Position numbers and translations under genes: made by a program. This document shows, in pieces, positions 1 through 12,810 of a DNA stretch of 64,000 nucleotides. This stretch comes from Paramacrobiotus metropolitanus (taxonomy: Eukaryota; Tardigrada; Eutardigrada; Parachela; Macrobiotidae): contig NW_026570237.1 of assembly GCF_019649055.1 (NCBI RefSeq), positions 620,001 to 684,000 on the forward strand, in the 5' to 3' direction. The notes under the pieces were generated by a model that was given only the letters and a program-made list of their open reading frames with translations, was not told the origin of the DNA and searched no databases. The number at the start of each line of letters is the position of its first letter. Positions within the stretch are counted from its first letter, which is position 1.

Positions 1-3000
1 CAGTGCACTTGGATTGGCAAATCAAGAATTCATACTCACTTGCCCGACGAGGTAGTTGTGAAAGCCAAATAGCCCTGAAATATCAGATCGCTATTTTGCT
101 GGTATTCCCAAGTACGCATATGCCTGCCAGTGAGAAGCTTGCCTTTCCGGTGGTTTCAGATTGCGCTTGACACATTGTGCATCCAAATTGTCCGTTGAAA
201 ACTGAAAGGCCCGCTAAAGGATACTGTTCCATGGAATCCACACAAGAGCATGCAAGATACGCGATATCGAAATCGGTCAGCTCCAACAACTTTCCGTAGC
301 CCTTTTAATTATAATTTCTTCATGTTCTTCAAAAAATCTCACAGAATACCTTTCCGATCTGAGATATATTCGCTTGGACCAGCATATTCGGTGTGACCAA
401 GGACGTAAGGTATACGCACGGCGGCAGGAAGTTCTGCAATCTAAAACTGTACAGTGCGCGCTTTGCCGTAGATAATTCTCTTTTTTGACGCCATCAATGT
501 AATCAATGATAGTCAAATCGTGATCACCCAGTTTCGCGGACTTACGTTTTGGAGTTAATATATTATATAATTTCGTTGACGGCGCGCGTGCGTCAAATTT
601 TAGCCAAAGTAAAAGCAGATGATCAAGGCCCCCAACTCTGAGTACTGAGCCATGAAATCAAATCACTCAAAAGAAAGAACACCGGGATGTTGTATTCTCA
701 TACACATACGAGCAAGTGCACGAGAAGAGATGCCATTATTCACTACTGTATTAATGGGAAGGCAAAATCAGTCCAGCTGATATCCAGATAGCGGAGACGA
801 TTACAAGAAATAATTATCTGCGCCTAGCATGTTGAAATTTGGCGGTATGCCTCGTGCTCCGTTGAGGCCTTAATCATGGATCCGCCGGATGTTGGCCGGG
901 TGTTTGGTCAGTCACATTCGTCTTAACTACTTATGTTGCAAACCCGGTGGCAAAGATGGCCGCAAACGTCATGATGGTCATCAGAAGTACCTTGGCCGAC
1001 CCGGTGCGCCCCGAGGACACTGCCTTGCACAGCCCAAACGGCAGTCGCCGCCCATCCTTTCAGCTGGGGAGCATAGTTTCATATAATTGCGCTATCGCCC
1101 CATCAACGAAGGAGAAGCAGATTATCTGGCGGCACCAAGACAACACGATACGCGAGGGCGCTGCGATCTTCTCTTTAAAGAGGCATTATTAAACCCACAT
1201 GTCGATTAACACCATCAGCACGCTATCTTTGCACGATGCCAACCGCGACTCCGGCGCAACGGTAGATTGTTTGTCGTATTGTAGGAGCCTGTTTGTCGTC
1301 TTGTAAGAGCAACGGCGACATAATGTTTTATATTAACGCATCCATCTTGAAGCCGGAGCCGGGAAATCTAACCGGTGGCAGAAATGAAAGGGTTTCAGAA
1401 AGGTCTGGCTGGTGGGAGATATTAAGAATGAAAAGACCGAAGTGACCCAAAGAGAAAGATAAACAATAAAAGTTGGAAGGTTGTTTCCTTATAGCGAACG
1501 CCATGTTTGCGGCATCCATGCCGCAGTGCTACACCAACAGAATACAAACTTAGATCGAACTAAGGGGTCAGCCCCCGAGCGCTGTTCTGAAAGACAGAGT
1601 AATTTTACGACTACCCTTGGGACAACGAATGGATTTGCGGTGCAATGTCCCACCCACCAGAGAGTCGCGGACAGTTTACTGAAAGCACCGCGGCAACACA
1701 ATCTTCAGCAAACAGGTGGCATGCCAACAGAAACCTAAGGAACAATTGGCAAATGGCTTAGCCCTATTTTGATGAAATTTCCAGTTTCGTACGACTGCAA
1801 GCACTAACTGCCAGTGCAAGATCTGCACCAAAAGGGTGCCATGTTCGAAGTGACATGGAAGACCAAACATAGTGCCATCGCCAAATACCGTATATAAAAT
1901 AATTTCATCGATAGGGAAGCAATCGCAGGTAAATTGTCAGATCATTGGAAAGACCGCACAGCCGGTGTCCTTGAACGAGTCCATGAAGCTTGTAGAACGA
2001 TTAAATACTGCCTTACGGCGCATGTGGTGATACTTAGCGTTCGCGGTAACATCCATGAAACACTGTTTGACAATAGGCTCCGCATGGTATACCCACTTTA
2101 CCAAGCTGCTTAAGAGTAAAATCTCCACATTTGCGTGTCCTTATCATCATCCAACAGTCCTGAGGGCTGGTGATCAGGTGTCTTGTCGTCCTCTTCGTGT
2201 CGGTGGTCCAAATAACGGTTCTGTCGATAGTAAACTTCCTCCGTGGTACGACAGACATACCCGCTAACGTCTTACTCACGCCCCGCTCACTTTCCTGACT
2301 GACGCAGTCGTCTTTGTGTCATTATCGTTGATTGACTGTGACAAATTATAGATACGCAGGGGACGGACGGTCTTTCCTGTTGTAAGGGTGTATGGAAGTG
2401 ACGCATTATCCATCTAAAGCTGAAGTCGGTAGACCCGGGACGCTCTCTGATGCAAATACTTTATGACGACTGGAAGCTACATGAGCCCGCTTGCATTAAT
2501 TCGGTTTCTATAAAGGTGCGTGGCAGGACCCACAAAGTCGATCCATATTTGCAAATACGCCCTTCGCCGTTACTTTCACTACACTGTCACAAAAACACTG
2601 ATGTGCGACAGTACAAATCAATCGCAACTTTTGTTCGAGAAGGCGAAACCCCGCTCTGCTCAGAACAGGCAAAAAGGTTATCCTACCCTATCTGTCTGCT
2701 ATGCGCAGTGCAGCTTCCGTTTTTTACTTTGAAGATACTGGATACTCGACCAATCCAATTCTGCAAAAAGAAGGTATTTCAACTGCTTAAAAAGCATCGT
2801 CCCGCGATTCTTCCATCATGAAAGCATAGTTCAACTTAGGTTTGCTGTCCGCGGGCTCATTGTCTTCGTCCCATTCCTCATTCTCACGCAAAATGTTACA
2901 AACGCTCTGTTATCGGTTGCAACAGAGGAACGCATGACAAAGAATGGTATCTTATACTCCAACACAGTTCAGCAGGATGACGTTTGTTTTGCTGCAAGTA

Positions 3001-4180
3001 TCGTGCTCTGATTGCACATCTTGAAGAAGCGGAGAAATAAGTTATCCAACACAAGTTTTGGTTTCCACTTTGGCAGAGAATTTTTAATTTCTTGTGTGTC
3101 GCATCCGCTGCGATGGACAACCCTTCCGCAGATCTACGGAAAAGCGTTAATCCTATAGGGCTCAACTGTTAGTTTGATATCAAGGTCTCAAACATGTGCC
3201 GGTTAAGGGTTACGGCCCCCGTAAGAGAAATAAAATTCGGTTTGGTCTAGAAATCATAAGAAATCAGAGCGAATCGGCGCAGAACTTACTGGGTTGAACA
3301 CAGAGTTATCAATTCCAGAGAACCTTGCACACGTACTGCGACTTCAAAGTGATATTGTGATATCGTATGTGACCAAAGCGTTTGTGCTTGGGGAAGCAGC
3401 CCGGATTCCACCGAAGGGGTACTACATGTGGCTCCGGACCCCGTAACAAGAAAACTATGGCACGTAATTGAACAGCTCCGGCATCTGTTGTAATGTAGGA
3501 TGACATAATGGGTGATGCAAGTCCCATCGTCTGCTTGTCGAGTAGATAGGTAGTCTGGAGTAGATACGTAGTTTAGTAGCTCTACTGCCAGTTTATACTG
3601 ATGCAGCAAGTTGGCTGGCCTTTAAATCTAGCGGGTGGCACACTGAGTTTTCAAGCAAAGCGGATAGATTCAACAAAACTTTAGCTCATTCGCAGCTAAA
3701 ACAGTTTCGACGATCAGCGAGAATGATGTGATAAACTGACGCTCGCAGCATTTTCATAAAACGCCTCAATTTCCAGTGTCAATGGCAACACCCCGTTCTA
3801 TTTGTCGTATGGAACTGAGTGTTTGTTTCCATTAGGCACCAGCATTCCCTCTATAACCGAAGAACAGGATATTCAAGTCTTAGGGGAGTTGCTAACTACA
3901 ATAAAGTTAACAGAATCCGCTCTTTTGAAGTTATTTTGTTCTCACCAGGAAATACTTAGGCTACGATTTGGAAGGGCGCACTATGTGTATGCTCGCAACC
4001 GATTATCCGTTAGCATAAGTGACCCCAATCACTGGAATCGTTCTCTCCAGGAATCCACAGGCCCGCCCGAGTGACTTTATATTGAATCTGTTCCAGATGT
4101 TACCAGATAACCTTAAAGCCGAAATGGTAACGGTGTACGAGAATCTCGAGGACGCACCGAGTTCTTAGGGAAGTTGAAGA
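1..4180. other. Decayed sequence, no supported gene
   Basis: Only short ORFs occur on both strands, the longest 123 codons (2450-2821, plus). None shows a recognisable domain, a codon pattern unlike its surroundings, or convincing splice sites. A possible transposase scrap at 83-289 is listed separately. I see no RNA gene, tandem array or terminal repeat here. Confidence 0.5.
83..289 (-). pseudogene. Possible DNA-transposase fragment
   Basis: The reading frame contains a Phe-Asn-Gly-Gln-Phe-Gly-Cys-x-x-Cys pattern about 30 residues in, preceded by an Asp-Ser pair and followed by Gly. This resembles the 'FNG..GC..C...G' motif found in large CMC/EnSpm-like transposases of animals and fungi. 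Nothing else of such a protein is recognisable on either side, so this would be a short decayed piece. A chance match is quite possible. Confidence 0.2.
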
Positions 4181-4462
4181 ATGTTTCGAGGGCTTATCGG
4201 TATTGGGCTCGTATGGCGTTTGCAGACGGTGGTGATTCTCTGTTTACTGAAACCGACGACCTGCCACGAGGCCCAGTACTGGCACAAGCAACGGCAACAG
4301 CTGCACGCTATTGTTGAACAGTTGGGACTTCCAACACTGTTTATCACATTTAGAGCAGCAAATGTACAGTTGAACAAATTTCGGCCCAACGAAAAAGTTA
4401 TCAAGTTTTTATCACGGAACTTACGAGGTCCTCGAAAAATTGGTAATATTTTTGATATTTGA
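4181..4462 (+). pseudogene. Helitron N-terminal-domain remnant
   Basis: The frame contains QYWHKQRQQLHAIVEQLG followed by PTLFITFRAANV. This matches the signature of the Helitron_like_N domain (a Tyr-Trp pair, an 'R..L..i...LG.PT.F.T.sa' run) found next to the Rep endonuclease of Helitron rolling-circle transposons. Frames upstream (4083-4180) and downstream (4463-4590) look related but are interrupted by stops, and the Rep and helicase domains are absent. I read it as a dead fragment. The identification rests on one motif of about 30 residues. Confidence 0.42.
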
Positions 4463-5329
4463 CACCTGTATCTGGGTTCTCTGCTTGTAGGAGTGAAATT
4501 ACAAGCCGAGGAACTGAATGGTGAGCTTGCACAGAAAGGAGAACTGCTTCGCAATATTAAAAAAAAGGATAACGTAACTGGATGACAAAAACGCCGCACT
4601 AAAGCGAAGCACTTGCCCCGCTTGAACTCGTCCATCATATCACTGGACAAGACCGGACTGTGTAGAACCTTTAGTTTCGGATAAAAAAATAACAAGACAA
4701 AACAAAAGAAGCTTATTGTCTCGGCTGGAAACGGTGGTTGTTATTTGCCTGACTTCATTTTGTCAGGGCGCATTTCTTCCTTTAACATGGCATCAAATAC
4801 TCTTCTTGATAGCGGGACATCCCTTCTGGAAGAAGCGTCTATTCTTCGCAGTTCATCACGAACGGCGTTCAGGGGCATCCCTGTCGAAACACGTTAAAAG
4901 AAGACGTTTTTAAAGTAGTCCTCTGTCCAGTTGCATTAGCGTGCGCATGCTATGTATTGTGCAAGCCCAGACAGCCGGTAGCCACAAGCTTAAAGACATA
5001 TCGGACCTTTGGGCCGTAATAAAGTTCAATGTTTCCGCTCATAATTCTACGCTGTATCGGATTTTCGGACAGCGTTCTAGCGTTGAAATACCAAGAAACA
5101 AAATATGTTGTCTGTGACGTTAACCGCTAAACATGCGGCCGACCTCAAATATGCTTACTTTGTGCTGTTTTTTAGTGTAGTGATTAAACCTCCGGAAGAA
5201 AACCAAAGCAAAAAAAGTGTGAAATTATCACATTCTTCAGCAGTGACACACAGCGGTGCACTTTCTTAATAATTAATTTAGCGTCTTCATTTTCCCAAAC
5301 CGTGATCAAAGAAACACAGAATCGTAATT
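4463..5329. other. No gene seen
   Basis: Short ORFs only. The stretch runs into the left arm of the foldback element. No coding, RNA or repeat signal is supported. Confidence 0.5.
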
Positions 5330-5692
5330 GTAAGAAGAAATATAAGGGGAAAAATACGTCTAGCCGAACCAGTCCCTTGTACTTCTGATGTGAGCCAGCT
5401 GGTGGTTTACGTTGTGATGCACAGCGTTTTATGTAAAGCGCTGCTATTAAGGCTGTGCGGCGTTGACGGTACATGTGGTTTTAGCTGCACCGGGCTATAA
5501 CAGTTACAGTTTTAGCCTGCTTACCTGCAGTTGTACGAGTGCTGCTTACCTGTTATCAGTACCTGTAATCTTAATAGCGGCGTAGTACATAAAACGCTGT
5601 CTAGCCACAACGTAAACCACCAGCTGGCTTACATCAGAAGTACAAGGGATTGGTTCGGCTAGACACATTTTCCCCATATATAATCTTCTTAG
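5330..5692. repeat. Foldback element: long imperfect inverted repeat
   Basis: The left arm (about 5330-5454) and right arm (about 5568-5692) are reverse complements at high identity. Both carry TCTAGCCGAACC, CCAGCTGG with TTTACGTTGTG, and the block AGCGTTTTATGTA. The spacer is about 113 bases and contains two copies of TGCTTACCTG. The whole is about 360 bp with no ORF. It would fold into one long hairpin and looks like a MITE or foldback transposon. I could not define a convincing target-site duplication because homology fades at the outer ends. Confidence 0.75.
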
Positions 5693-8600
5693 AACTTCAT
5701 ATTGTATGCACGCCTGCCATAGCTACTCTAGTCCAGGAAATTATCCGACGAGTATTAGTGTGATCTTTACATATCTTTGCTTTACCAGACTAGCCGTAAG
5801 TAGTAAATATAAATTACGCTTTGTAATGCATGTAAGATTACTTGTAATTGAATTTTTCGTTGGTCTGTCAAGGCGGCAGCATCGATAAGCTTGAAGAGAG
5901 TTCTGGAGATCCATTGGAATAAGAAGGTCCAAGTTTTTTACGGCATACTGGCATAGCAATATCGGATTCTTATTTTAACGACGAAATATATTGTAGGTTG
6001 GCATACGTTACTTTCTTTTAGTAACAATTTAGTGCTTTTAGATGAATCTCCTTTCAATTAATTCAAAGGAAATTATTCTTATAGACATGGAGCCTTAACA
6101 AATTGGATTCACTTTTGGACCGTCTTACGAAGATGTTACCAGGAATAAATACATCCTTTATCTGCTACGGTACCTGGATGAACAGTTCTGCGTGGCACAC
6201 GGAGGATAACGACTTATATTCCATCAATTTTGGTGACTGGAAAGTGTGGAATTTCGTTCTAAGTTCGGAGGACCAAACATTGGCAGAGACTGCAGCAGGT
6301 AATATTATGAGATTCTGACTACTGAACTACACATTTATTGCTGTTGCTGTACTACGTTTTGACGGAATGTTTAGTTTCAGTAACAGCAGAGTACCGGTAG
6401 GCTCCTCAAAGAATCCTAGAATGGCAGATGGAAGTCGTGTTACAGTTTTCCGTGTGAAATGAGCGCGAATTTACTGTTCGGTGAATAAATCATCAGTTTG
6501 ATGACTGAGCGGTTGTTATAGAATTAAAAGTCGAACTAGCGACGGAAGTAATCGTCGGAATATAAACACTGACAGGAGCATCGATGGTTAAATGCGCCTG
6601 AACAGTATAAACGTGGTATTACTCGGGTAGATTAACCAAGGAAAAACTGCAGAAAGCCGTACAAGATCAAGCGGATAAAATTAGCATAGTAATTACGAAC
6701 GCCCGGATGGCGTTATGGTATGACAATACAATAGAGCTTTGCGTGTAGTGGTCATGTCCAACTGGCAAATGAGGTCGGATCCGTGTTGGATAACTCGCTT
6801 ATGGGCAAATTTTTTGCCATGTTATGTTTACAAAATTTAGAGCAGTTTCTGGGTTAAAGGTTAAAGTAAACATGTGTACCTTAGTTTAATACCTAGAATG
6901 GCATTCACTTTTGTAAAGATTTATCAGAATTCATGGGTGTTATTGATAATACAAAGAGTATCTATTTGCAGTTATGAGTGTCGTTAGAAAACCAGTCAGT
7001 ATGAATTTAGTAGTTGGCGCAGTGAGTGCAACCTTCCTAATATTTTCTCTGTTTACTCCGAAGATACAAAATGGCATCCACACAAAGGAAAATAGAATGA
7101 TCTTGACCACCAACGACTAAAATGCTAACCAAAAACCGTCCTGGTTTATTTAACCTCTTAATCACCTGGCTAATGTAGTAATCATGGATTCCGCAATTTG
7201 GTGAGCGATGGGAAGAAATGTTTCCTTGTTTACGCGCGGATTTTCCATTCCATTAACGCGAACGAAATGTTTCATAATTGATTATGAACAGCAAGCTAGA
7301 AGCCCAAAGTGAGCCCATGAAATGGGCCTCACTGGTGTCCGTAAAATCACAGATATAACTCACCCAAGTCTTGCAGCGCGCCGGAAACCCGGCTCGGTAT
7401 TCGCATAAAACAACAAATAAATCTAAATTCTGTCGTTGCTTTATCAAGTTAGATATTTTTCCATAAAATATAACCTGGGAGTTCAGTGACCTATCCTCAT
7501 TTCGGCTGCGTATAAAAACAATTAAATTTTACCAGTATATTAATCGTCCAATTTAGAAATTCCCATAACCGCCCAATGACCGCAACCATTCCAATCCATT
7601 TCCATTTCGAATCCCATTTCGAGGACTTTTTACATGGTAAAAGTATTTGATTGGTAATCCTTGAATAAATGTCGGCGAGACTTGAATTACCGTTAAGTGG
7701 TGCCCAGTAAATATACAGTTATCTACTACGTTTATGTTGACATTTTGTACGCTGCTTATCATGACTGAGTACTATGGCTGGGGCGTTTTCTTGTTACTAT
7801 TAAATTTTTGCATTTACTGTCTCACTACCTTCGCACTTACCCACATATTTCGGCCAAACAATTCACCTGCAAGGATAGACCAGCAGGGCACTTCCGCCCA
7901 CAACTACCATTATCCGTTGTTTTAATTCAGAATGCGATCATCAAGTGATCAAATGCGGTCGGACCCTTTATACCGCATGCTTGTGACGGAGTCGCAATTT
8001 AATCGGCATGCAAATACCAGCCAGATTAGGTGATGGTGTGATCCCAGCAACCGATTCCTAGATACTTTAAGTAAACTGCGAGTGTTTCTCGGATACTTTT
8101 ATGAGAAGGAGTTGCTCCTCTGTATACCTGTTAGGTTGTTTTGCTGTCTTTTGCTGGTGCTCTTCTCCATATATTAGATCTTCAACCTGGCAGACCCTCA
8201 GTTGCTAAATTTGGTCGTCTGAGCTATTTGCTTTTTCTTTTGCCCCGCAGCATTCAGCTGCGGTGCGGATGTGTTGTATGTGTGAGAAGTAGAAAGGTGT
8301 GGAGTGCGCTGTCGCACACTTTGCGTTTCGGTTCGCCCAGGGGTGAGCTAGCCGCTCTTTTCCCCTGTTAGACATAATTAGCAAGAAATCGTTTACGCGT
8401 ATTGTATTATACCTATCCTGTACAAGTGCCCTCCTAATTTACATACACTTGAGCACCAGTGCCATATCGATAAATCCAGAAATTTCCACACATTTGACGG
8501 CGCGCTGACCCAGCAGTAATTCCGGTAACCGGTGCTGCATTACCTACTGTGCTGGTGCCGTGCACTCGGCAAATTTCCAACGCTGCAGTTTTGCGTACGT

Positions 8601-10532
8601 TGTACAAGCGCATTCACGATTGATATAATAATTATACAGTGTCGTGCCGTTTACACTGTTTAAGATCTCCCCAAGGGCGTGGCGCAAGACTGCCGGCATA
8701 GTATGCCTCCGCTATCCGGTGCAACAGTTAATTATATTATTAATGCTTTCTGGGTAGCACAAACTTGGAGACGCACTGTACCGGCGCCCTGCACTCGAAG
8801 AAAGTTTCAGCGGTGTAGCCATGCATACGGCATATTGCATGACTGCGCTCGGCACATTACATAGAGCTTCATAACGACGTGCAAACTGCTGATTGGCAGT
8901 GATTGCTATTACAAGGAAAGCGCAAGCGGCTTTACTTATGCGTGGATACGGTACCGTACTGCTCATACTGTAGGATTACAAAATTTCTCTGAGTTTAGGG
9001 TGCCGCTACATCAAAAGTTACTGCGGTAATAGGTCAATGATAGTACAAGCACTCAATATTATGGAACTCCCGTAACCCGGTGCAAGAAGTTAATAACACA
9101 GTACTTCCTGTACCCGGTACTATTGCCTCAACAAACCCCGGTGCAACAGTAATCCCGCTATTCGGTAGTGTGATAGTACCGGCTAAATTATTACAATCGC
9201 GTTACACCGGGTTACGGTGAAACAGCAACCCGGTGCTTCATTACATTCGCTAAATGGGGCTACGGCGGTGTAGAATCCCGTGAGAAAGAACTTTGCAGTA
9301 GTAGAAGAATGATAGTTGTAGAGTGAATCCGGAAATGAGAACTGCAGTCGCGGTATCAAAGGCTTCGACAATACTTCGGATAACCAGTACCACACGAGGT
9401 AATGCAGAAACCCTGATGTGACTTACTTAAGCTATTTGTCGCTATAGTAGTAGACAAAAAAAAGGTCGAATAGTCTAAGTGTAGGGCATGGTATCGCAAT
9501 GCCCCATTTCTCCAAATATTGGGAGAAATAATTAATAACACCGGTTGCTGACGGTCTACAGTACTGCTGTGGCTAAAAGGTACTATAGGCCGCCGATTTA
9601 CGCTTGGGGGTGACGCAAACTATACCTTTAATGGGGCCAGTATGAGCTTCTCCTTTCAGTATTTCTGAGCCATCTTACGCCAGGGCATGAACTAGCCGCT
9701 CATCCCCTTTCACATGAAAAATTATCAAGACTTCCCCTGCGGCATTTTCTAGTAAAATGGCGACATATAAAAAACTAATGTGGATCGCTCGATCTTACCA
9801 GCTTTCATCCAGTTCCATCCATCACACATGCTGAGAAAATTAAAAACTGAAAAGCGATTCATACATCGTCAATAAATCAAGAACATTCCACGGTATTTCA
9901 CTGGATAAAGAAAATTAGCGCAAATATCAGGAGTACCAAAATTTTCCGTCACTGATTCATATGGATATCGGTCACGCCGAATTTCGCTCTTCAGACACAG
10001 CCAACTGAACCTGTCAACGCGAATACGAGCTGCTGTCGTTCAGACTGAAAAGTGAGCCTTCATCAACCAGGCTGCATCCGCATTCAATTATCGCAGTTTT
10101 CTTTAAAATCCTGCCAACTTTTGGAAATGCCTATCTGGTAATTCAGTTACATCGTCTCTTTGCATGCATCTTGTCTGTACTCAGTCCAATTCGCAGTTTC
10201 TGTGTCAGCGTGTATTCTCTTGCGTAGAATACAAGTTAACTTGCCAAAAGTTCTTGCAGCACGATTCACTGATCCGAGGCGCGGTTGCAGGATTTGATTC
10301 ACAGACAACAATGTAATATACAGTTAACTGCCGTCAGCAAATTCGTAAACAATGCACAAACGCTGTGCTAAATTGTTGGCAGTCTACAAAATTCTGCATT
10401 CAGACAAAATGAGCTGACTTGCAGGACAATAGAAAATACAGAAAGAATAAAATAACGGCGAATGAGATGAAAACGTGTCACCAGAACCTATCAATGTTTT
10501 AGGATTGCATCAAACTTTGTTCTTTAAACTTA
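5693..10532. other. Decayed intergenic sequence with scattered short repeats
   Basis: No ORF here has a recognisable domain. Between about 8520 and 9240 a CCCGGTGC or CCGGTGCAACAGT-like motif recurs on the plus strand (near 8530, 8714, 9076, 9135 and 9231), often followed by TTAAT or AATAC. A segment at about 8330-8380 (CCAGGGGTGAGCTAGCCGCTC) resembles one at about 9677-9720 (CCAGGGCATGAACTAGCCGCTC). These may be pieces of one decayed repeat family. No RNA gene is seen. Confidence 0.45.
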
Positions 10533-11120
10533 TTGTTAGAATTCAGATTATCTAAAAAGGCACGACAAAGCCACCCACTAGAAAATATTTTGGACAAACG
10601 TGCGAAAGACGGTCTGTGCGACTCTCAACGCATTGGACTTTTCTACGTGTTCGTCCAGTCTCGTCTGGATTACTGCTCTACAGTGTGGAGCAGCGCGTCT
10701 GTGTCCTTGCGCGAGAAGCTTGCATTAGCGCACCGTAACGCTATTCGGGCCATTGCAAACTACCCGACAACGCCAGTGAATCTTCTAATGGACAGTTTTG
10801 GGATACTCCCACCGTTCACACGATGGCGGCACCAGGAGGCCATCTGGTTGTACAAGATCAAACATCGGGTGCCGCACAACGTACCAGCGTACTTTCCCGA
10901 TATGTTTGACCTTGGAGAGAAAAGCAAGACGTACAGTTTGCGTGACGCCAGTCAACTGACCATCAGGACACGTGTGGTAACGAAATGCGGGGAAACAACG
11001 CTATCCTGGAGACTGGACAAGCTTTTGGATATATTAAACCAAAGCGGCAGTAACGTTCTTGAGCTACGTACGCTTGGCTCTTTTAAAAGCGCTTTGTTAG
11101 TGACCAAATTCTTTAACTAA
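10533..11120 (+). pseudogene. Reverse transcriptase C-terminal region of a LINE
   Basis: The 195-codon frame has the well-known tail of non-LTR reverse transcriptases beyond the catalytic palm: 'QSRLDYCSTVW' near residue 43, then an 'A.RNAIRAI' run, then a region ending in a Phe-Lys-Ser-Ala-Leu helix near the stop. The polymerase catalytic motifs and the endonuclease are missing because the copy is truncated. The frame opens at a TTG with no start codon of its own, so it is a relic. It ends at TAA 11118-11120, about 140 bases before the AAATT tail. Confidence 0.75.
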
Positions 11121-11262
11121 CTCAGAGTATGTCGGCTGTTCAGGTGTCTTTTGGTCTGAATTTTCATTGATGTTAAATTGTGCTCTCCGTATTTCCCCAG
11201 CCAGATTTAAAATCCCATGCTAGATGTCCCCCTAGCGGGATAGGGGCTATCTGCACTGACTC

Positions 11263-11286
11263 AAATTAAATTAAATTAAATTAAAA
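11263..11286 (+). repeat. AAATT simple-repeat tail of the LINE copy
   Basis: About four and a half AAATT units directly follow the retrotransposon 3' end. They are the usual 3' tail of CR1/L2-type insertions. Confidence 0.75.
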
Positions 11287-12066
11287 CCAAATTAAGTAGG
11301 CATGCTAGCAAAAGCGTTTCTTAAAATATTTTGAGTTTTGTTGTGATACAATTGACCTTCGCTCCATAAAGCAATCCCATCTATTTCTCTTTCAAGCCAT
11401 TTATTTTCCTACAATTTATTTTATCCGACACTCACCACGAAACGTTCGTGAGAATACCTTTTTCCGCTTTTTGCTTGTCGGCCGTGAGCGTGTTTACTAC
11501 GCGTCTGTTGGGGCACGTGCCGCTTTGGAATAGCACAATGACCTGAAATAGCAGCGAAATCAATGAGCATGCCATCTATATCATGTGCCCACACATTGAT
11601 CCAAACGCTTGGACAGTTGAGCCACGTCCCCGACCTGGCCAGCCAGTGGAAGACGAACTCCCACCGTAGGAGGCAGAAAGTGCGGACCAACGTCCTCAGC
11701 TCCCAGCGGCCTTCTGGGGCGTTTTGTCACGCGAAGAGTCCGAAGTTGAATCTGACTTCGACGAGAACGTCCAAAGGGCGCTATTTGAGACCAGTCAGTT
11801 CCGGCCCCCTTCAACGAAGGATCGCCGCGCCGAAGTCGATCACCAGCCAAACGGACTTCTCCTGGACGCGCCACATCAACTCCGGCGCGCCTGCCCAGTA
11901 TGCCAGTCTCTGACCCAGTACCTGCCAAGTTCACACCGAGCCGGCCAGGCAAGTCCCGGCCAAGGAGAGGATGGACACTTCACCTCCTCGGTAGCCAACC
12001 ATGACCATAACTGTGGAATGAATCGCAGCACCTACGGTAAATGCAGGTTCAGCACTTGATCAGCAC
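11287..12066. other. GC-rich stretch with overlapping ORFs, no supported gene
   Basis: Between about 11560 and 12060 the sequence is GC-richer than its surroundings and open on several frames at once (11563-11913 plus, 11724-12059 plus, 11581-11952 minus). None has a recognisable domain. It lies just upstream of an exon interrupted by the LTR element, so part of it could be exonic, but I cannot choose a frame. Confidence 0.4.
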
Positions 12067-12120
12067 CGTTTGGCAAAGAAGAAAGAAGAGTGCGAGTCTA
12101 TAGCAGCGCCGGATTGCCGG
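12067..12120 (+). pseudogene. Left part of an exon interrupted by the LTR element
   Basis: A possible 3' splice site (CTTGATCAG) precedes an open frame that runs to the LTR boundary and includes VRVYSSAG. If the LTR element and one CCGG target copy are ignored, this frame continues directly into the open frame after the 3' LTR (see 20204-20410). About 85 codons in total are stop-free. The product is not recognised. The pattern 'V.VYSS' plus a later 'L...L...GLKTVVEI' hints at a SEFIR/TIR-like fold, but this is weak. Confidence 0.35.
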
Positions 12121-12545
12121 TGCAAGCCGCATGCATGCTGCCGGTGCCGGTTAGCCGGATGTGCGCGCGTATAGTGGCGCGTGCCAGCCAGACACCGCAA
12201 CAGGATGGCGCCAGTCGCGTGGATCACTGATTCCCACCATTCCTAGCTTACCTAATTCACAGCTGCTTATGCGTTGTCATGTTTACATGTTTCTGAGTGA
12301 GAACCGATGAGAACTGTTACAATGGTGCACATAAGGAATGTGGCTACATTGTGGTGATCAGTACGAGTATGTTCGTTTGATCTGTACGGGGGATACGTGA
12401 TTTCTGTCGGTTATATATAATCGCTTGTTAATGCTTTACACATTATCATTACATTACACCGAATCTGGAGTTCATTGCGTTATCCGTTATATCATTAAAA
12501 CGTTAACAACCAGTTGTTGCGCAGTGTACGGTTACGAGTCTATCA
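12121..12545 (+). repeat. 5' LTR
   Basis: Starts TGCAAGCCGCATGC and ends GAGTCTATCA. It is 425 bp, the same length as the 3' LTR, with six mismatches counted by eye. A TATATATAA stretch near 12412 could serve as its promoter. Confidence 0.93.
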
Positions 12546-12547
12546 TA

Positions 12548-12560
12548 TGGTGCCGAAACC
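12548..12560 (+). promoter_or_regulatory. Primer-binding site
   Basis: TGGTGCCGAAACC begins two bases after the 5' LTR. The leading TGG is complementary to the CCA end of a tRNA, as expected for minus-strand priming. I do not assign the tRNA. Confidence 0.7.
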
Positions 12561-12810
12561 GTCTTAAAGGGCGTAGAAGTTTGGATTTATCCATTAACCT
12601 TTAAGCAGAACAGTGTGTGTGTCAGGACAACGAGTAAGTTCTACAGTGAATTTCCGACTTGTGTTCTGACAGTTGTGAGTGTACATCGTGCATTGTGCAT
12701 TTTGATTTGAACGGATTTGCGGATTTATTGTGAATTTCCGGATTATTTTTGGCGTTATCCCATACCGTGAGTGCGTTATCGTGCAACTTGTAGCTATTCA
12801 GCAGCGTTGG

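Larger units (their letters stand above)
10533..11286 (+). mobile_element. 5'-truncated non-LTR retrotransposon
   Basis: The unit has the C-terminal part of a reverse transcriptase (10533-11120), then a short 3' untranslated region with a perfect 6-bp hairpin (CCCCTA-GCGGGA-TAGGGG, 11229-11246), and ends in a simple AAATT tail (11263-11286). That combination of 5' truncation, 3' hairpin and microsatellite tail is typical of dead LINE insertions of the CR1/L2-like type. The exact 5' junction and target duplication were not resolved. The clade is an inference. Confidence 0.72.

Noticed and set aside
11563-12059. GC-rich overlapping ORFs as a gene before the LTR element
   Set aside because: Three frames on two strands are open at once, as expected from high GC. 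None has a domain.
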